Origin: Aulostomus chinensis
Lineage: Eukaryota; Chordata; Actinopteri; Syngnathiformes; Aulostomidae
Reading direction: 5' to 3'
NCBI GenBank assembly: GCA_037954235.1
Contig: JBBMOA010000015.1
Location: forward strand, 26,144,569-26,208,568
Length of the DNA stretch: 64,000 nt
This document shows, piece by piece, positions 33,630-43,888 of the stretch. Position 1 is the first letter of the stretch. Each line of letters begins with the position of its first letter. The position numbers and the translations under genes are program-made. Under the pieces are notes generated by a model. The model was not told where the DNA came from. It saw nothing but the letters and a program-made list of their open reading frames with translations, and did not search any database.

Positions 33630-34860
33630 CAGGTGACCAAACATGAAACTGCCTCTCAGCTCTCTGCTGCTCCAGGAACAAAGAACTAAGCACTACTTTG
33701 CTAGAACCACATCAAATCACACAAAGTCAGCTGTTCTAATTGTTCTGTGATAATCAGGATCAAATCTCTGATTAATGAAGTCTGCAGAAAACTGGAACGA
33801 AGCAAAATCGTCTGTTCATCAGTTTGGAAGCACAAGGATAATCTGAAGAGTGCCTTTTTTAAATGTTTCACAAATTCAAAGCAGTCTTAGTGACACCGCT
33901 GTAAAAAGTGACAACAACATTGTCTTCCAGAACACAGTTGCTTCGTGCAAGGGCAGCAACAGGAAGCAGAGCATCTTGGGAGCAGGAGTCCTCTCAGTGG
34001 GGACGGTGCTTCTTTGCTTATGGGTAAAATACAGTAAGACCAGCGACATGAGAAGGTGCAACAAAGACACTTCTGTTGTCTGTGAAACATGTCAAGTGTA
34101 TGTTTCAATTTGGAATGTTTCAAAATTGAACGCAGGTCAATTTAGCAAGATCACAATTTGGCTGAGCGCAATATCCAAATGGCAGGAAATGAAATTTGAT
34201 CCAGTGTGTAGAAAGGTAGCTAATTTGACAGAATTTAACCACTATCATATTTTTTCAGGTAAATTTGGACTTTCATTCTTCACCTTTCTAACAGTTATGG
34301 GGATGGATGTCTTCTCTTCAGATTATTGTCTTTTGTACACCTAAACTGCCGTGGAGCCGTGCAGGAAGTGTGGACGAGCTGCGTTTCACTCACGCTCATC
34401 AAGAAACGTGCTCGACAACATCCTCTTAAGTTAAGGCTTTTTATAGGCATTTGTATGGATTCAAATACTAAATTCATATGAATACAAAACACAATCATTC
34501 TGGTGAATTTTACAAACTATAACCCTAACATTTTTCTGGATATACCGCATTACTGATTTTCTGGAAATAGTTGGAGACGTACACGATGGTTTCAGTTACA
34601 CATTTGCATTCATGTTGGTCTTCTGGCCTTGAAGGCTGCGTGGCACTGCTTCCGGTGGATCTCTGGCCATTACTGCCGTGACATCAGCGTCACACTCCCA
34701 GCTGCTACGTTATCCTGACTCCACAAGGGAGAAAACTGTTCAAAAGAGCCCATTTACAAACTCTCCAGTCCATCATCTGGAGTGATCCAGATCCTCAGCT
34801 GCATGCTCACTGATCCATTAAAGCTAGAAACAGATGCTAACGGTGTTTAGCTGGAATAGT
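33625..34860. other. No gene recognised
   Basis: One plus-strand frame of 164 codons (33850-34344) is long for chance, but it shows no domain, signal peptide or homology I recognise, and its composition is AT-rich and intron-like. I do not call it a gene. Confidence 0.4.
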
Positions 34861-34950
34861 AAATATTCCAAACCTCCCTGGCTGGGCTTTGCTTTTTCTG
34901 CCTTTATTTTCTTTTGCACTTCAGTCGCAGTTTGCATTGAGTTTGACTGT

Positions 34951-37480
34951 GTTATTCTCGTGGGGGATTTGAACATTCATGTTGATAATGTGAAAGATGG
35001 ATATGCAAAGGAACTCTTAAATACTCTGGATATCTTTGGACTCTCCCAGCATGAAACGGATCCGACACATAACAAGGGCCACATATTAGATCTAATTATC
35101 TCCAAGGGTCCGAATGGTAAATGGACTCAATTTTATATAGCGCTTTTCTACCTTAGCGGTACTCAAAGCTCTTTACAGTGTCATCTCATTCACCCATTCA
35201 CACACACACTCACACACTGATGATGGAGGCTGCCATGCAAGGCGCCAACCTACTCATCAGGAGCAATTATGGGTTCACTATCTTGCTCAAGGACACTTTG
35301 ACATGGTCACCGGGGTCCAGGATCGAACCAGCGACCCTTTGGTTGCGAGAAGGCCACTCTCCCCCTGAGCCATGCCGCCCACATTTCTGATGTTGTGGTG
35401 AGTGATGTTGCTCTTTCTGATCATTATTGTGTTCAGTTTAAAATGACTATCCCTGCCAATCTTTGCAAAAGTGAAGCAGAGGTGATAAGAAAGTGGTCTG
35501 GTAACAACAGCACTGGTACATTATTCACTCAGGCTTTTACATCATCACCAACTCTGCCCTTAGCCTCAGTCAGTGACCTTCTTGATAGTTTTAGCTCCAG
35601 TGTTATGACTGTTATGGATGCCATTGCTCCAATTAAGACCAAAGTTATATCTGGCAGAAAAAGTCACCATGGAGGAGCGCCATTCTGGTGAAAGCTCAAA
35701 AAAGAAACTGTAGGCAGGCTGAACGCAGAGGGCGTAAAAACAAACTCCAGGTGTACTATGACATTTATCAAGAGAGTCTTCACATTTATAACAAAGAACT
35801 GAAAAAGGCAAGACAGTCGTTTTCCTCTGAGATGGTCAAAAATAACACCAACAATGCCCGCACCTTATTCACTGTTGTCGACAGACTGACAAACCCTTCG
35901 GCATCTATTCCTGCTGAACTGGTGTCCAACAAGTCATGCAGTGACTTTGCAGCCTTTTTTACAGATAAAATTCAGAAGATAAGACAAACAATATGTGGCT
36001 CCTCCAAAAGCAACTTAGTTATGTCACCAGCTCCTCCTCAGTTTCTCAGAAATCTAGAAACATTTCAACCCATAGACCATACAACTCTGACAGAAACGGT
36101 TCAGAACTTAAACTCCACGACCTGCTGCCTTGATATGATGCCTACAAGCTTGCTGAAAGGTGTTTTTCATTGTGTGTCATCAGATGTACTGAAGATAGTA
36201 AATGCTTCTCTTCTATCAGGTCAATTGCCCAGGGCACTGAAAACTGCAGTAATCAAACCTCTCTTAAAAAAGCCTAATCTGGATGCTTCAGTACTAAGAA
36301 ACTACAGACCCATTTTCTAACCTTGCATTTTTGTCAAAGATCATTGAGAGAGTTGTCTATCAACAAATTTATTCTTTCTTGACCCCAAACAATCTCTTCA
36401 GTGCTTTCCGGTCAGGTTTTCGACCACACCACAGCACTGAAACTGCACTTATTAAGGTGGTAAATGACATGCGCCTTAATATCGATGCATCTAAAACATC
36501 AGTCTTGGTACTACAAGACCTTAGTGCCGCATTCGACACAGTCGATCACACGACAGGCTGGAGAGGTGGGTTGGACTTTCTGGTGCGGTGCTAAATTGGC
36601 TCAGATCTTACCTAGAAGATCGTGACTTCTTTGTCTCACTTGGGAACTGTGAATCTGAGCGAACAAAGATGACATGTGGAGTCCCACAAGGCTCTATTCT
36701 TGGGCCACTTTTGTTCAGCATCTATATGCTCCCACTGGCCCAGGTCATAGAGCACCATAACATCTCCTACCACTCATATGCTGATGACACACAACTTTAT
36801 ATTACAGTGTCACCATGCGATCACAGTCCACTGCATTCACTGAGTGACTGTATGCTACAGGTCAATCAGTGGATGGGCCAGAATTTTCTCCAGCTCAGTG
36901 CAGAAAAGACAGCAGTCATTGTGTTTGGTCCAAAAAACACAATGCTTGAGGTCAGCAGCCAACTTGACTCAATGACACTGCAAACCACCGACCAAGCTAG
37001 AAACCTTGGTGTTGTTATGGACTCAGACCTGAATTTTTAGAGCCACATAAAAACTGTCACTAAATCAGCCTCTTATCATCTCAAAAACATTGCACGAATC
37101 AAAGGATTTCTCTCTCAACAAGACATGGAAAAACTCGTCCATGCATTTATTCTTAGTAGGCTAGATTATTGTAATGGTGTCTTGACAGGTCTCAGTAAAA
37201 ACCAATCAAGCACCTGCAGCTCACCCAGAATGCTGCTGCCAGAGTCCTGACCAACAGTAAGAAAATGGACCACATTACACCTGTCCTTAAATCACTGCAC
37301 CGGCTCCCTGTGTGCCAAAGGATGGAGTTCAAAATCCTGTTACTGGTCTATAAGTCACTGAATGGGCTTGGGCCTAAATACATGTCAGAGCTGCTGACTG
37401 GGTATGAAGCATCTCAGGTCATCAGGGACAGGTCTACTCAGTGTCCCCAGGGTCAGAACCAAGCAGGGTGAAGCTGCTTT
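34951..37480 (+). pseudogene. LINE ORF2 pseudogene: endonuclease C-terminus and reverse transcriptase
   Basis: The endonuclease part includes VILVGDLNIHVD and, further on, THNKGHILDLIIS (34951-35110). After the SINE the same domain resumes with VVVSDVALSDHY at 35389. Reverse-transcriptase landmarks follow: LLKKPNLDASVLRNYRPI (36260s), FSAFRSGFRPHHSTETALI (36400), DLSAAFDTVDH (36520), GVPQGSILGPLLFSIYM (36680) and the catalytic YADD (36778-36789). Breaks include a +1 shift near 36312, a deletion near 36555 and a TAG at 37038-37040. Another indel lies near 37200 in the LQLTQNAAARV-type C-terminal region. It cannot make an active enzyme. Confidence 0.85.
35115..35380 (-). mobile_element. tRNA-type SINE inserted in the LINE endonuclease domain
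   Basis: On the minus strand from 35380 the insert starts GGCGGCATGGCTCAGGGGG. It has an A-box-like segment (35354-35372, TGGCTCAGGGGGAGAGTGG) and a good B box (35320-35329, GGTTCGATCC). Its far end carries TATATAAAATTGAG followed by a TTTACCATT tail. This layout is a polymerase III SINE of a type common in percomorph genomes. It splits the LINE endonuclease frame between the LDLIIS block and the SDH block. No clear target duplication is visible. Confidence 0.75.
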
Positions 37481-37825
37481 CAGCTTCTGTGGTCCACACT
37501 TGTGGAACAAACTCCCTGAACCTCTGAGGGGGCACAAACTGTCAGCTCATTTAAATCAGGGCTTAAAACACTGCTGTTTACTGCAGCCTTCTGATAGTAT
37601 TGATTTGGGATTGATGGATTGATTTAATATTGATTTGTCTGCTGTCTAATTGATTTTGAATGATTTTTGAATGTTTTAATTCATGTCTTTGATTTTAAAC
37701 TGATTCTAACTTTCAGTTCTCTCTTTACCTCTGTAAAGCACTATGAACTGCCCTGTGTATGAATGGTGCTGTACAAAGAAATTTGCCTTTGCCTTCAGTC
37801 ATATTCTTCATCTCCATCTCTTTAT

Positions 37826-37990
37826 CAGAATCAGAAATCTTTTATCAATCCCTTGCGGGATATTGTTGGATTGCAGTGCTCCATTTCACAGAAAAAAAAT
37901 ATAATAAAGAAAAAAATAGAGAATCAAGAATATAAGGAGATATTTTCTGTAATAGAAACTTTAGAAGGTGAAGCAGGAGCGACTGCAACA
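37826..37990. repeat. Possible fragment of a dispersed fish repeat (TTTATCAATCCC type)
   Basis: TCAGAATCAGAAATC...TTTATCAATCCC...GGATTGCAGTGCTCC resembles a common teleost interspersed repeat ending. Family and limits are uncertain. Confidence 0.35.
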
Positions 37991-37995
37991 GGCTG

Positions 37996-38592
37996 CACAC
38001 GAATCGGCGCGCGCACTACTGTGAAATTTTGAGTTTAAACGTGCAAATTTTGTAAGTTCAACATATTCTTATTTATATATTATTTCTTAATGAACTGCTT
38101 GTTGTGCTTCTCCTCACAAAGCTTGTTGTTGTAAGATAGAATTAAAACTCCAGCCTAATATGTCACAGTGAGCTAAAACAAACAACTGAGTCTGAAAACT
38201 AATGCTCAGCTGTTGCTCATTTCCAAACGAATCTTCAAGTAATTACACTCCCTTGTACTGGGGTTCACTGGGGTTTGCTCCCAATGGAAATCATCCGCTG
38301 AAAGACAAATTGAAACGTATATAGATCTGAGTACATCTCATCGTACCTCCAAATATCAGGTGCAGTTAACCTGTGTCTTCATTTGTGATGTGAAGGTATT
38401 TTTGCTTTCACAAAGAGGTTTCAGAACACCCACAATCCCGAATAAACGCACCTCCAAACGTCTGCATGTCAGCAGTCTGATAGATTTCAGCTACCTGCCA
38501 CTCAGGAGAAGGAACATGATTGTCACATTAACAGCAAACAAGAGCAACTTTCATTGGAATTAGTAATCAAAGGCTAATGAGACGCACATCAG
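37996..38592. other. No gene recognised
   Basis: AT-rich unique-looking sequence between the LINE and the first Harbinger relic. Confidence 0.45.
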
Positions 38593-38839
38593 GGGCCTCA
38601 GTTATCAACGCGGTTTACGCAAGAAAAACTTGCATACGCCAGGATTGACGCTCAAGTTCAGATGTATCAACGCAAAAAGTTCGTCGATTCTTGCATTGTT
38701 TCACGCCAACTCTGGAGGTGCCGTAAAAGTCGGCGGAAAGCCGATTCTTGCGTTAACTGCACTTTGGTCCGTTGGCGATACCTGTGGCGGTGTTTGGTAA
38801 CTGACATTTTTTGATAACCGCACATACATCGGGCACAAA

Positions 38840-38960
38840 AAAGCCTTCCAGCGGGAGATGGCGGGCCGTTCCGGGGTGAGCCAGTCGACCCTCAGCCGGG
38901 CCAGGCCCTGGGTGGTGGACCTGATCATTGAACAGGCCAATATTGATTTGCAGCAACAGC
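38840..38960 (+). pseudogene. Harbinger transposase N-terminal fragment
   Basis: The plus-strand frame reads AFQREMAGRSGVSQSTLSRA and continues into a WVVDLII-like stretch. This is the helix-turn-helix segment of PIF/Harbinger transposases (FQREIADRSGISQxxLSR in typical members). It runs into the foreign insert at about 39060 and is not joined to the rest of the gene. Confidence 0.75.
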
Positions 38961-39062
38961 CGGATTCTCTAATGTCTAATTCTCTAATGTCTAATTCTCT
39001 TATGACTGCACTCATGCTGCCATAAAAGCGCCGTCCCTTGAGGAACACGCTTAAGTTCATCG

Positions 39063-39320
39063 TAAGGCAAGGCAAGGCAATTATATTTCTAGAGCCCGTT
39101 TTCACAAACAGTTTGTCTCCAGGCTTAATGGCATCATAACAACATCCTCTGCCCTCAGAGCCTCACATCGACTGAGGAAAAACTCCATAGAAAACCTTTA
39201 CAGGGAAAAATCTGAGAAACCTCAGGGTGAGGAGGGGAGGAGGATCCCTCACCCAGGACGGACAGACGTGCAGTAGATGTTGTTACAGAGAAGAAAACAG
39301 TTTATAACACAGAATGGAGG
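39063..39320 (-). repeat. Dispersed repeat with L2-like tail, unclassified
   Basis: The left edge AAGGCAAGGCAAGGCAA is the reverse complement of the TTGCC tail of fish L2-type elements. It is followed by TTTACAGGGAAAAATC and GAGGATCCCTCACCCAGGACGG blocks. Probably a SINE- or LINE-derived repeat, minus orientation, directly abutting the minisatellite. Confidence 0.4.
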
Positions 39321-39360
39321 AAACATGGAAATGTTAGTAACAGCTGAAGAAGGAAGCTTC

Positions 39361-40227
39361 TGGAAGGGGAGGCAGGGAGAGCAAGCCAGCTTGATGGGGG
39401 ACTGGATGGTGGACTGGTTCATGGGAGGGGAGGCAGGGAGAGCAAGCCAGCTTGATGGGGGACTGGATGGCAGACTGGTTCATGGGAGGGGAGGCAGAGA
39501 GAGCAAGCCAGCTTGATGGGGGACTGGATGGTAGACTGGTTCATGGAAGGGGAGGCAGGGAGAGCAAGCCAGCTTGATGGGGGACTGGATGGTAGATTGG
39601 TTCATGGAGGGGGAGGCAGGGAGAGCAAGCCAGCTTGATGGGGGACTGGATGGTAGACTGGTTCATGGGAGGGGAGGCAGGGAGAGCAAGCCAGCTTGAT
39701 GGGGGACTGGATGGCAGACTGGTTCATGGGAGGGGAGGCAGGGAGAGCAAGCCAGCTTGATGGGGGACTGGATGATAGACTGGTTCATGGGAGGGGAGGC
39801 AGGGAGAGCAAGCCAGCTTGATGGAGGACTGGATGGTAGACTGGTTCATGGGAGGGGAGGCACGGAGAGCAAGCCAGCTTGATGGGGGACTGGATGATAG
39901 ACTGGTTCATGGGAGGGGAGGCAGGGAGAGCAAGCCAGCTTGATGGAGGACTGGATGGCAGACTGGTTCATGGGAGGGACGGCAGGGAGAGCAAGCCAGC
40001 TTGATGGAGGACTGGATGGTAGACTGGTTCATGGGAGGGGAGGCAGGGAGAGCAAGCCAGCTTGATGGGGGACTGGATGGTAGACTGGTTCATGGGAGGG
40101 GAGGCAGGGAGAGCAAGCCAGCTTGATGGGGGACTGGATGATAGACTGGTTCATGGGAGGGGAGGCAGGGAGAGCAAGCCAGCTTGATGGGGGACTGGAT
40201 GGCAGACAGGTTCATGGGAGGGGAGTG
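39361..40227. repeat. 61-bp minisatellite, about 14 copies
   Basis: The unit contains GGCAGGGAGAGCAAGCCAGC, then TTGATGGGGGACTGGATGG, then an ACTGGTTCATGGGAGGGG block. Each copy starts one base later per 60-base line, so the period is 61. Copies are nearly identical, with a few recurring variants (GGAGGACTGG; GATGATAGAC; GATGGCAGAC). Frames across it are not genes. Confidence 0.95.
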
Positions 40228-40284
40228 CGGGCCGGTGTAACAGTAGGGAATAAGACGGGGGGGGGGGGCGATGCAGGCGGCGGT

Positions 40285-40399
40285 AAGGGTTTCCACTCCA
40301 TCAATGTGCAGATCATCAATGCGCAGAGGCTGGAGGGATGATGCCGATCCCGGCCGGGCAGCCATCCTCGCACGCCAGAATTTCATTTCCACAGTGTGA
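40285..40399 (+). pseudogene. Harbinger transposase catalytic-region and C-terminal fragment
   Basis: The plus-strand frame reads FHSINVQIINAQRLE, matching the HSINVQ(V/I)VCDAQ block of Harbinger transposases, which carries a catalytic-core beta strand. In another frame a DADPGRAAILARQNFIST-like end and a stop follow. A deletion has removed most of the DDE core between these blocks. Confidence 0.7.
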
Positions 40400-40436
40400 A
40401 TGACTAAGAAGCTACGACACGATTCATGAAGCCTGA

Positions 40437-40918
40437 TTAATTTATTTGGTCCACGAAATGTTCCAGAACATTTATCAGGCGGTCGAGCCGCTCATTGATC
40501 CCCGTTATTCCCCTAATAATGTCCTCCTGACTGCAGGACCGCCTGTGTGAGGACGGGCTGGCCCGAATGCCGCTGGTCCTGGCGGATGACTCTGAGCCGG
40601 CAGACGAGGTGGTGCGGGAGCCGGCAGGGGTGCTGCACGTCGGTGGCATGGCTGACGGATCGATTTCTATTAAACATATTGGTTTATTGAATGTCTGATT
40701 CTGTGTATTTGTTGCCTTTACATCTGTGGCAAAGCAGGTGGAAATGTTGCAAAGAAATGGAGTTGCCACTGACCCTCCAGGCTCTCAGAGTCAGCGTGGG
40801 TGGTGTCGACAATCCCCCCCACAGAGGTGCTGCCCGTGGTCAGGTGCCCCTCTCCCTGACCCCCACCTGTCTGGCCGGCACTCCTCTGGAGGGCAGCTGT
40901 ATGCCGCTTGACCTCCAC
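40437..40918 (-). pseudogene. Myb/SANT-like (trihelix) DNA-binding protein remnant of Harbinger
   Basis: Minus-strand frames carry EVKRHTAALQRSAGQTGGGQ, then a Ser/Thr-rich acidic middle, then a coiled-coil C-terminus INERLDRLINVLEHFVDQIN. This matches the layout of the second Harbinger protein, which helps the transposase enter the nucleus and bind the ends. A frameshift near 40750 separates the two halves; the Trp-repeat N-terminus is not clear. Confidence 0.5.
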
Positions 40919-41159
40919 CTTGAGGTCCTGTTAGTGCCATTTTCCATGTTGTTATTTAAATTTAGAGTGAAGCCAATTGATGATTGTAGTTGTTCATTTA
41001 GTGATTGTGCAGTGTTGAATTTAGGTGGACACAGGTGTGGACCAGACAGGAGGGGCAGGACCTCGAGGAGGTGGTCTCACTATCCCTTGAAACCAGGTCC
41101 AGTTGGTTTGTAGTGAGAATGTGATCAGACCTTGTTGCGGAACATCACCCACCAGAAGC

Positions 41160-41489
41160 TAAATGGCTCCTGGATTTAGACGTACAAGAACATCTTACAT
41201 GTTGCAGCTCACATAGAAGTAAAAAAGACAAAGATACGAGTAAAAAATGCAGTAGAAATCACAGCAGAGAGCAGCTGTCACTCATTAGGTTTGTTTCGCT
41301 TGTTTTAGCTTTGCTATCACACGCACAACAACCAAAAGGGTTTTGCACAAGGCGAAGTGTGTTCGATCTGCGATGGAGCCGGATGCAGTGAATAAATGAT
41401 GACATACGTCAATCACATGTTCATCAGGGCTGTGACCAGAATGCTTCCTCAAGCTCAGCAGAGGGGTGGACGACGCAGCGACATTAGTG
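41160..41489. other. Spacer between the two Harbinger relics
   Basis: No coding or repeat signal recognised. Confidence 0.4.
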
Positions 41490-42570
41490 AGTTAGCGAGG
41501 TATGTTGAGGCTCAAGCCGGGGTTTTCAGTGTCATGAAGCTGGCTCTCTTTTAACCTGGCTAGATCTCCATGGTAACTGATGAGGCAATTTGAACCTGGA
41601 GCAGGTTATGTTTTGAGGTTCGGCTTAAATTGGCTATAAAAAGCGCTGCCCTTTCACTAACCACCTCTTTGGAAAATGGCATCACCACTTTTTAGTAATC
41701 TGGTGATCATTGAGCGAGGTTCTCTTCAGAGGGAGAGAGTATTCAGAGACCAGAGTGATCCGCTGTCTTTTCCTGACCGACAGATTCCCAGCTGAGGGAA
41801 TCCGTGATTTATGCTGCTGGAGCAGCCGTATGTGAAGAACTCCACAAAAAGCTGCCACGCAGTCACAGTAGCACGAACTGTGTGCGTATCTTTGTGGGGG
41901 GATTTTGCCACGGGAACCGACATGCATTCAGTTATGATGTAGAAAATCTGAGCAAGACTGCATGCTGCTCCTCGGCAGGTTGTACTTGCTGCCTCTGAAC
42001 TACTGAGTAAGTTTGCAGTCCCTGGCTATTTGCCCACAAAAGAGGTCTTCTATAAAATGGCAGGTTACATACATTTATAGTTCACTATATTAATAACCAG
42101 TATGAAGAATACTTGCATGTCAAATATGATGCATGAATCTAATTCCTTCATAGGATTCCCGGGGGAATTTAAGAGCTTTGAATGCAGGAGGCACAAAGAG
42201 TGGTCAAATAAATATAGAAACCTACGAATGTACCGTCCCTCTCTGGCTTATTTGCAGCAACTGTGCTGCTTTGCTGTTTGATTTGTTCATAACCCTCCAT
42301 CATAGTCACTTGTTCTTCTTGACAAAAGTAGGTGGCTCGCGATCCATCCGTTTCCAACGAGCCAAACGACGCGTTCAACGGCCCTTTTTATGGGGAGGCG
42401 CTCAGAGCCTGAAGCTGAAAGCCTGAATTGGCAGAGGAAGACGTCACATCCACCGTCGTGATCGCTGATTGTGAGTTTAGGGTTTGGCGAGCCAGCTTGT
42501 TGAAAGAAAGCCTGGCTATGCTGAACTTGCTTCATAGTACGCCTCTCTTGACTATTGGTTGTTAAAGCTC
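41490..42570 (+). mobile_element. PIF/Harbinger relic 2 (different family from relic 1)
   Basis: Terminal regions resemble each other in inverted orientation (AAGCTGGCTC near 41538 and GAGCCAGCTT near 42483), and both lie near AGCCTGGCT-type motifs. A TATA box (CTATAAAAAGC at about 41633-41643) precedes a transposase start at 41676. Limits are approximate. Confidence 0.55.
41676..42069 (+). pseudogene. Harbinger transposase N-terminal half, broken
   Basis: ATG at 41676 opens MASPLFSNLVIIERG, then RERVFRDQSDPLSFPDRQI, matching the RERVFRDxxDPL...FPD start of fish Harbinger transposases. A TGA stops the frame near 41795. Further transposase blocks follow in other frames, including an LLSKFAVPGYLPTKEVFYKM-like stretch near 42005-42065. 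No DDE core follows. This is a dead fragment. Confidence 0.65.
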
Positions 42571-43888
42571 TGTAAAATGATCCCATTGTTGTGTTTTCCT
42601 TCCTTCGTCAGAACAGGAGAAGTCATCCCTAATTCTTTCCTCCTGGGTTCATCTGCCAGGTAGTTCGCCCCCCAGTCCCTCGGAGTCTCACCCCGTATCA
42701 TCTCCTACTCCCTCGCTCCCTTTTCAACCTCGACTCACTTGATGTGTCTGTGTCTTCTGTGGCAACAAGGGGAGAATAACTCAGTCTGTACAACTGAGGT
42801 TTTATTTCCTTAACCATTATGATCTCCTTTCAGCCTTTTATGGGAGACTTCTTCCCCGGTCTGTGATTGGGTCCTGCTGCCCCCACGACACCCTCCTCCT
42901 GGATTCTCTCTCATGCAGTGATTCTCTCACTGTGGTACTGGTGGTACGCAAGCTCCCTCAAGCGGTATGTGGAGGGGGAGGGATCCGGGACCGATCCCAG
43001 AAATACTTACCTGAAATTGAAAGAATGACTCATGTTACTCCAAGTTCTCTGGCAGGAAGGAAGCGTGGATCATAACTATGATGATAAAGGAAAAACGCAT
43101 CGAGGCAGTGCTCAGCCTGAGGAGGACCAAGCTGGGTACTCAGGTAACGGTGCGGGAACTGCAGGTGTGATGAGGCCAAGTAATTAATGACTAATGATGT
43201 GTCTGTGGGGGTGGGTGTCTGTGATTGGCAGCTGGCCTGTCAGTCACAGAGAGTCCCTCCCCCACACACACAAACACACACACACACTCACTCAGCATTT
43301 GTTCACTGTTCAGGATTTATACCTCCATCAACCTGCTGCTGTTGGGAAAATAACTAATCATCAGAGAGCTGCAGGTCAGCTGACCCGGTGCTGAGACACG
43401 GCTGAATGAAGCTCGGCTTCTTTTACAACACGAATCGTGCTTGGGTTGCAGATTGATAGAAAAGTAGGCCAGGTGCTTTTATTAAAAATCAGTGAGAACT
43501 GTATAATCCCCAGGACCGCGGTCACACACACTAACACGCACACACAGTCTCTCTCGCCTTCATTTTTTAAAAAATGTATCTGAAACTCTCATAAACTCAG
43601 GACAATGACTGATAGCGTGACGTGTCTGACAGTGACTCGGACCCAGCAGGCAGCTGCTCTACATCACCAGTCACCCAGCGTCACGTCAGTGGCAGCCCAG
43701 GCTCAATCTGATGATTTAGTCGAACAATCATTCGTCTCAAGCTTAGTCTCAGGCTTTTTAACTTAATTTGTCAATGAATCATAAATATAGCAACTTCCGA
43801 TCAGTCCCTCTTGAAACTGATTCTGCAAATAGCTCACGCCGCCAAGCTAAACCACGCCCACCAGTTCAACCCTGCTATTGGTGTCCTA
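42571..43888. other. No gene recognised
   Basis: Unique-looking sequence with short CA tracts near 43263-43286. No exon recognised. Confidence 0.45.

Larger units (their letters stand above)
34865..37795 (+). mobile_element. 5'-truncated L2-clade LINE (Maui-like), interrupted by a SINE
   Basis: The start is approximate. The copy begins inside the apurinic endonuclease domain and continues through reverse transcriptase to a typical fish L2 3' end (TGTAAAGCACTATGAACTGCC...GCTGTACAAAGAAATTTGCCTTTGCC) near 37795. It is a non-LTR retrotransposon moved by target-primed reverse transcription. About 2.9 kb remain, of which some 265 bp are the SINE. Direct repeats at its ends were not found. Confidence 0.85.
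38593..41150 (+). mobile_element. PIF/Harbinger relic 1, with transposase and Myb-like gene remnants
   Basis: The left end GGGGCCTCAGTTATCAACGCGG followed by CGCAAGAAAAACTTGCATACGCC is a Harbinger-like terminus. Transposase remnants lie on the plus strand (38840-38960 and 40285-40399) and a Myb/SANT-like gene remnant on the minus strand (40437-40918). This is the convergent two-gene design of Harbinger elements. Between the two transposase parts sit a dispersed repeat and a 61-bp minisatellite, not part of the original element. The right end is approximate; I could not find a matching inverted terminus. Confidence 0.65.

Noticed and set aside
33850..34344. 164-codon plus-strand open frame
   Set aside because: No domain, signal peptide, codon bias or splice context that I can recognise. 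In AT-rich intergenic DNA a frame of this size can arise by chance.
35320..35372. tRNA gene
   Set aside because: The A- and B-box-like motifs belong to a SINE. There is no cloverleaf-compatible sequence of the right length.
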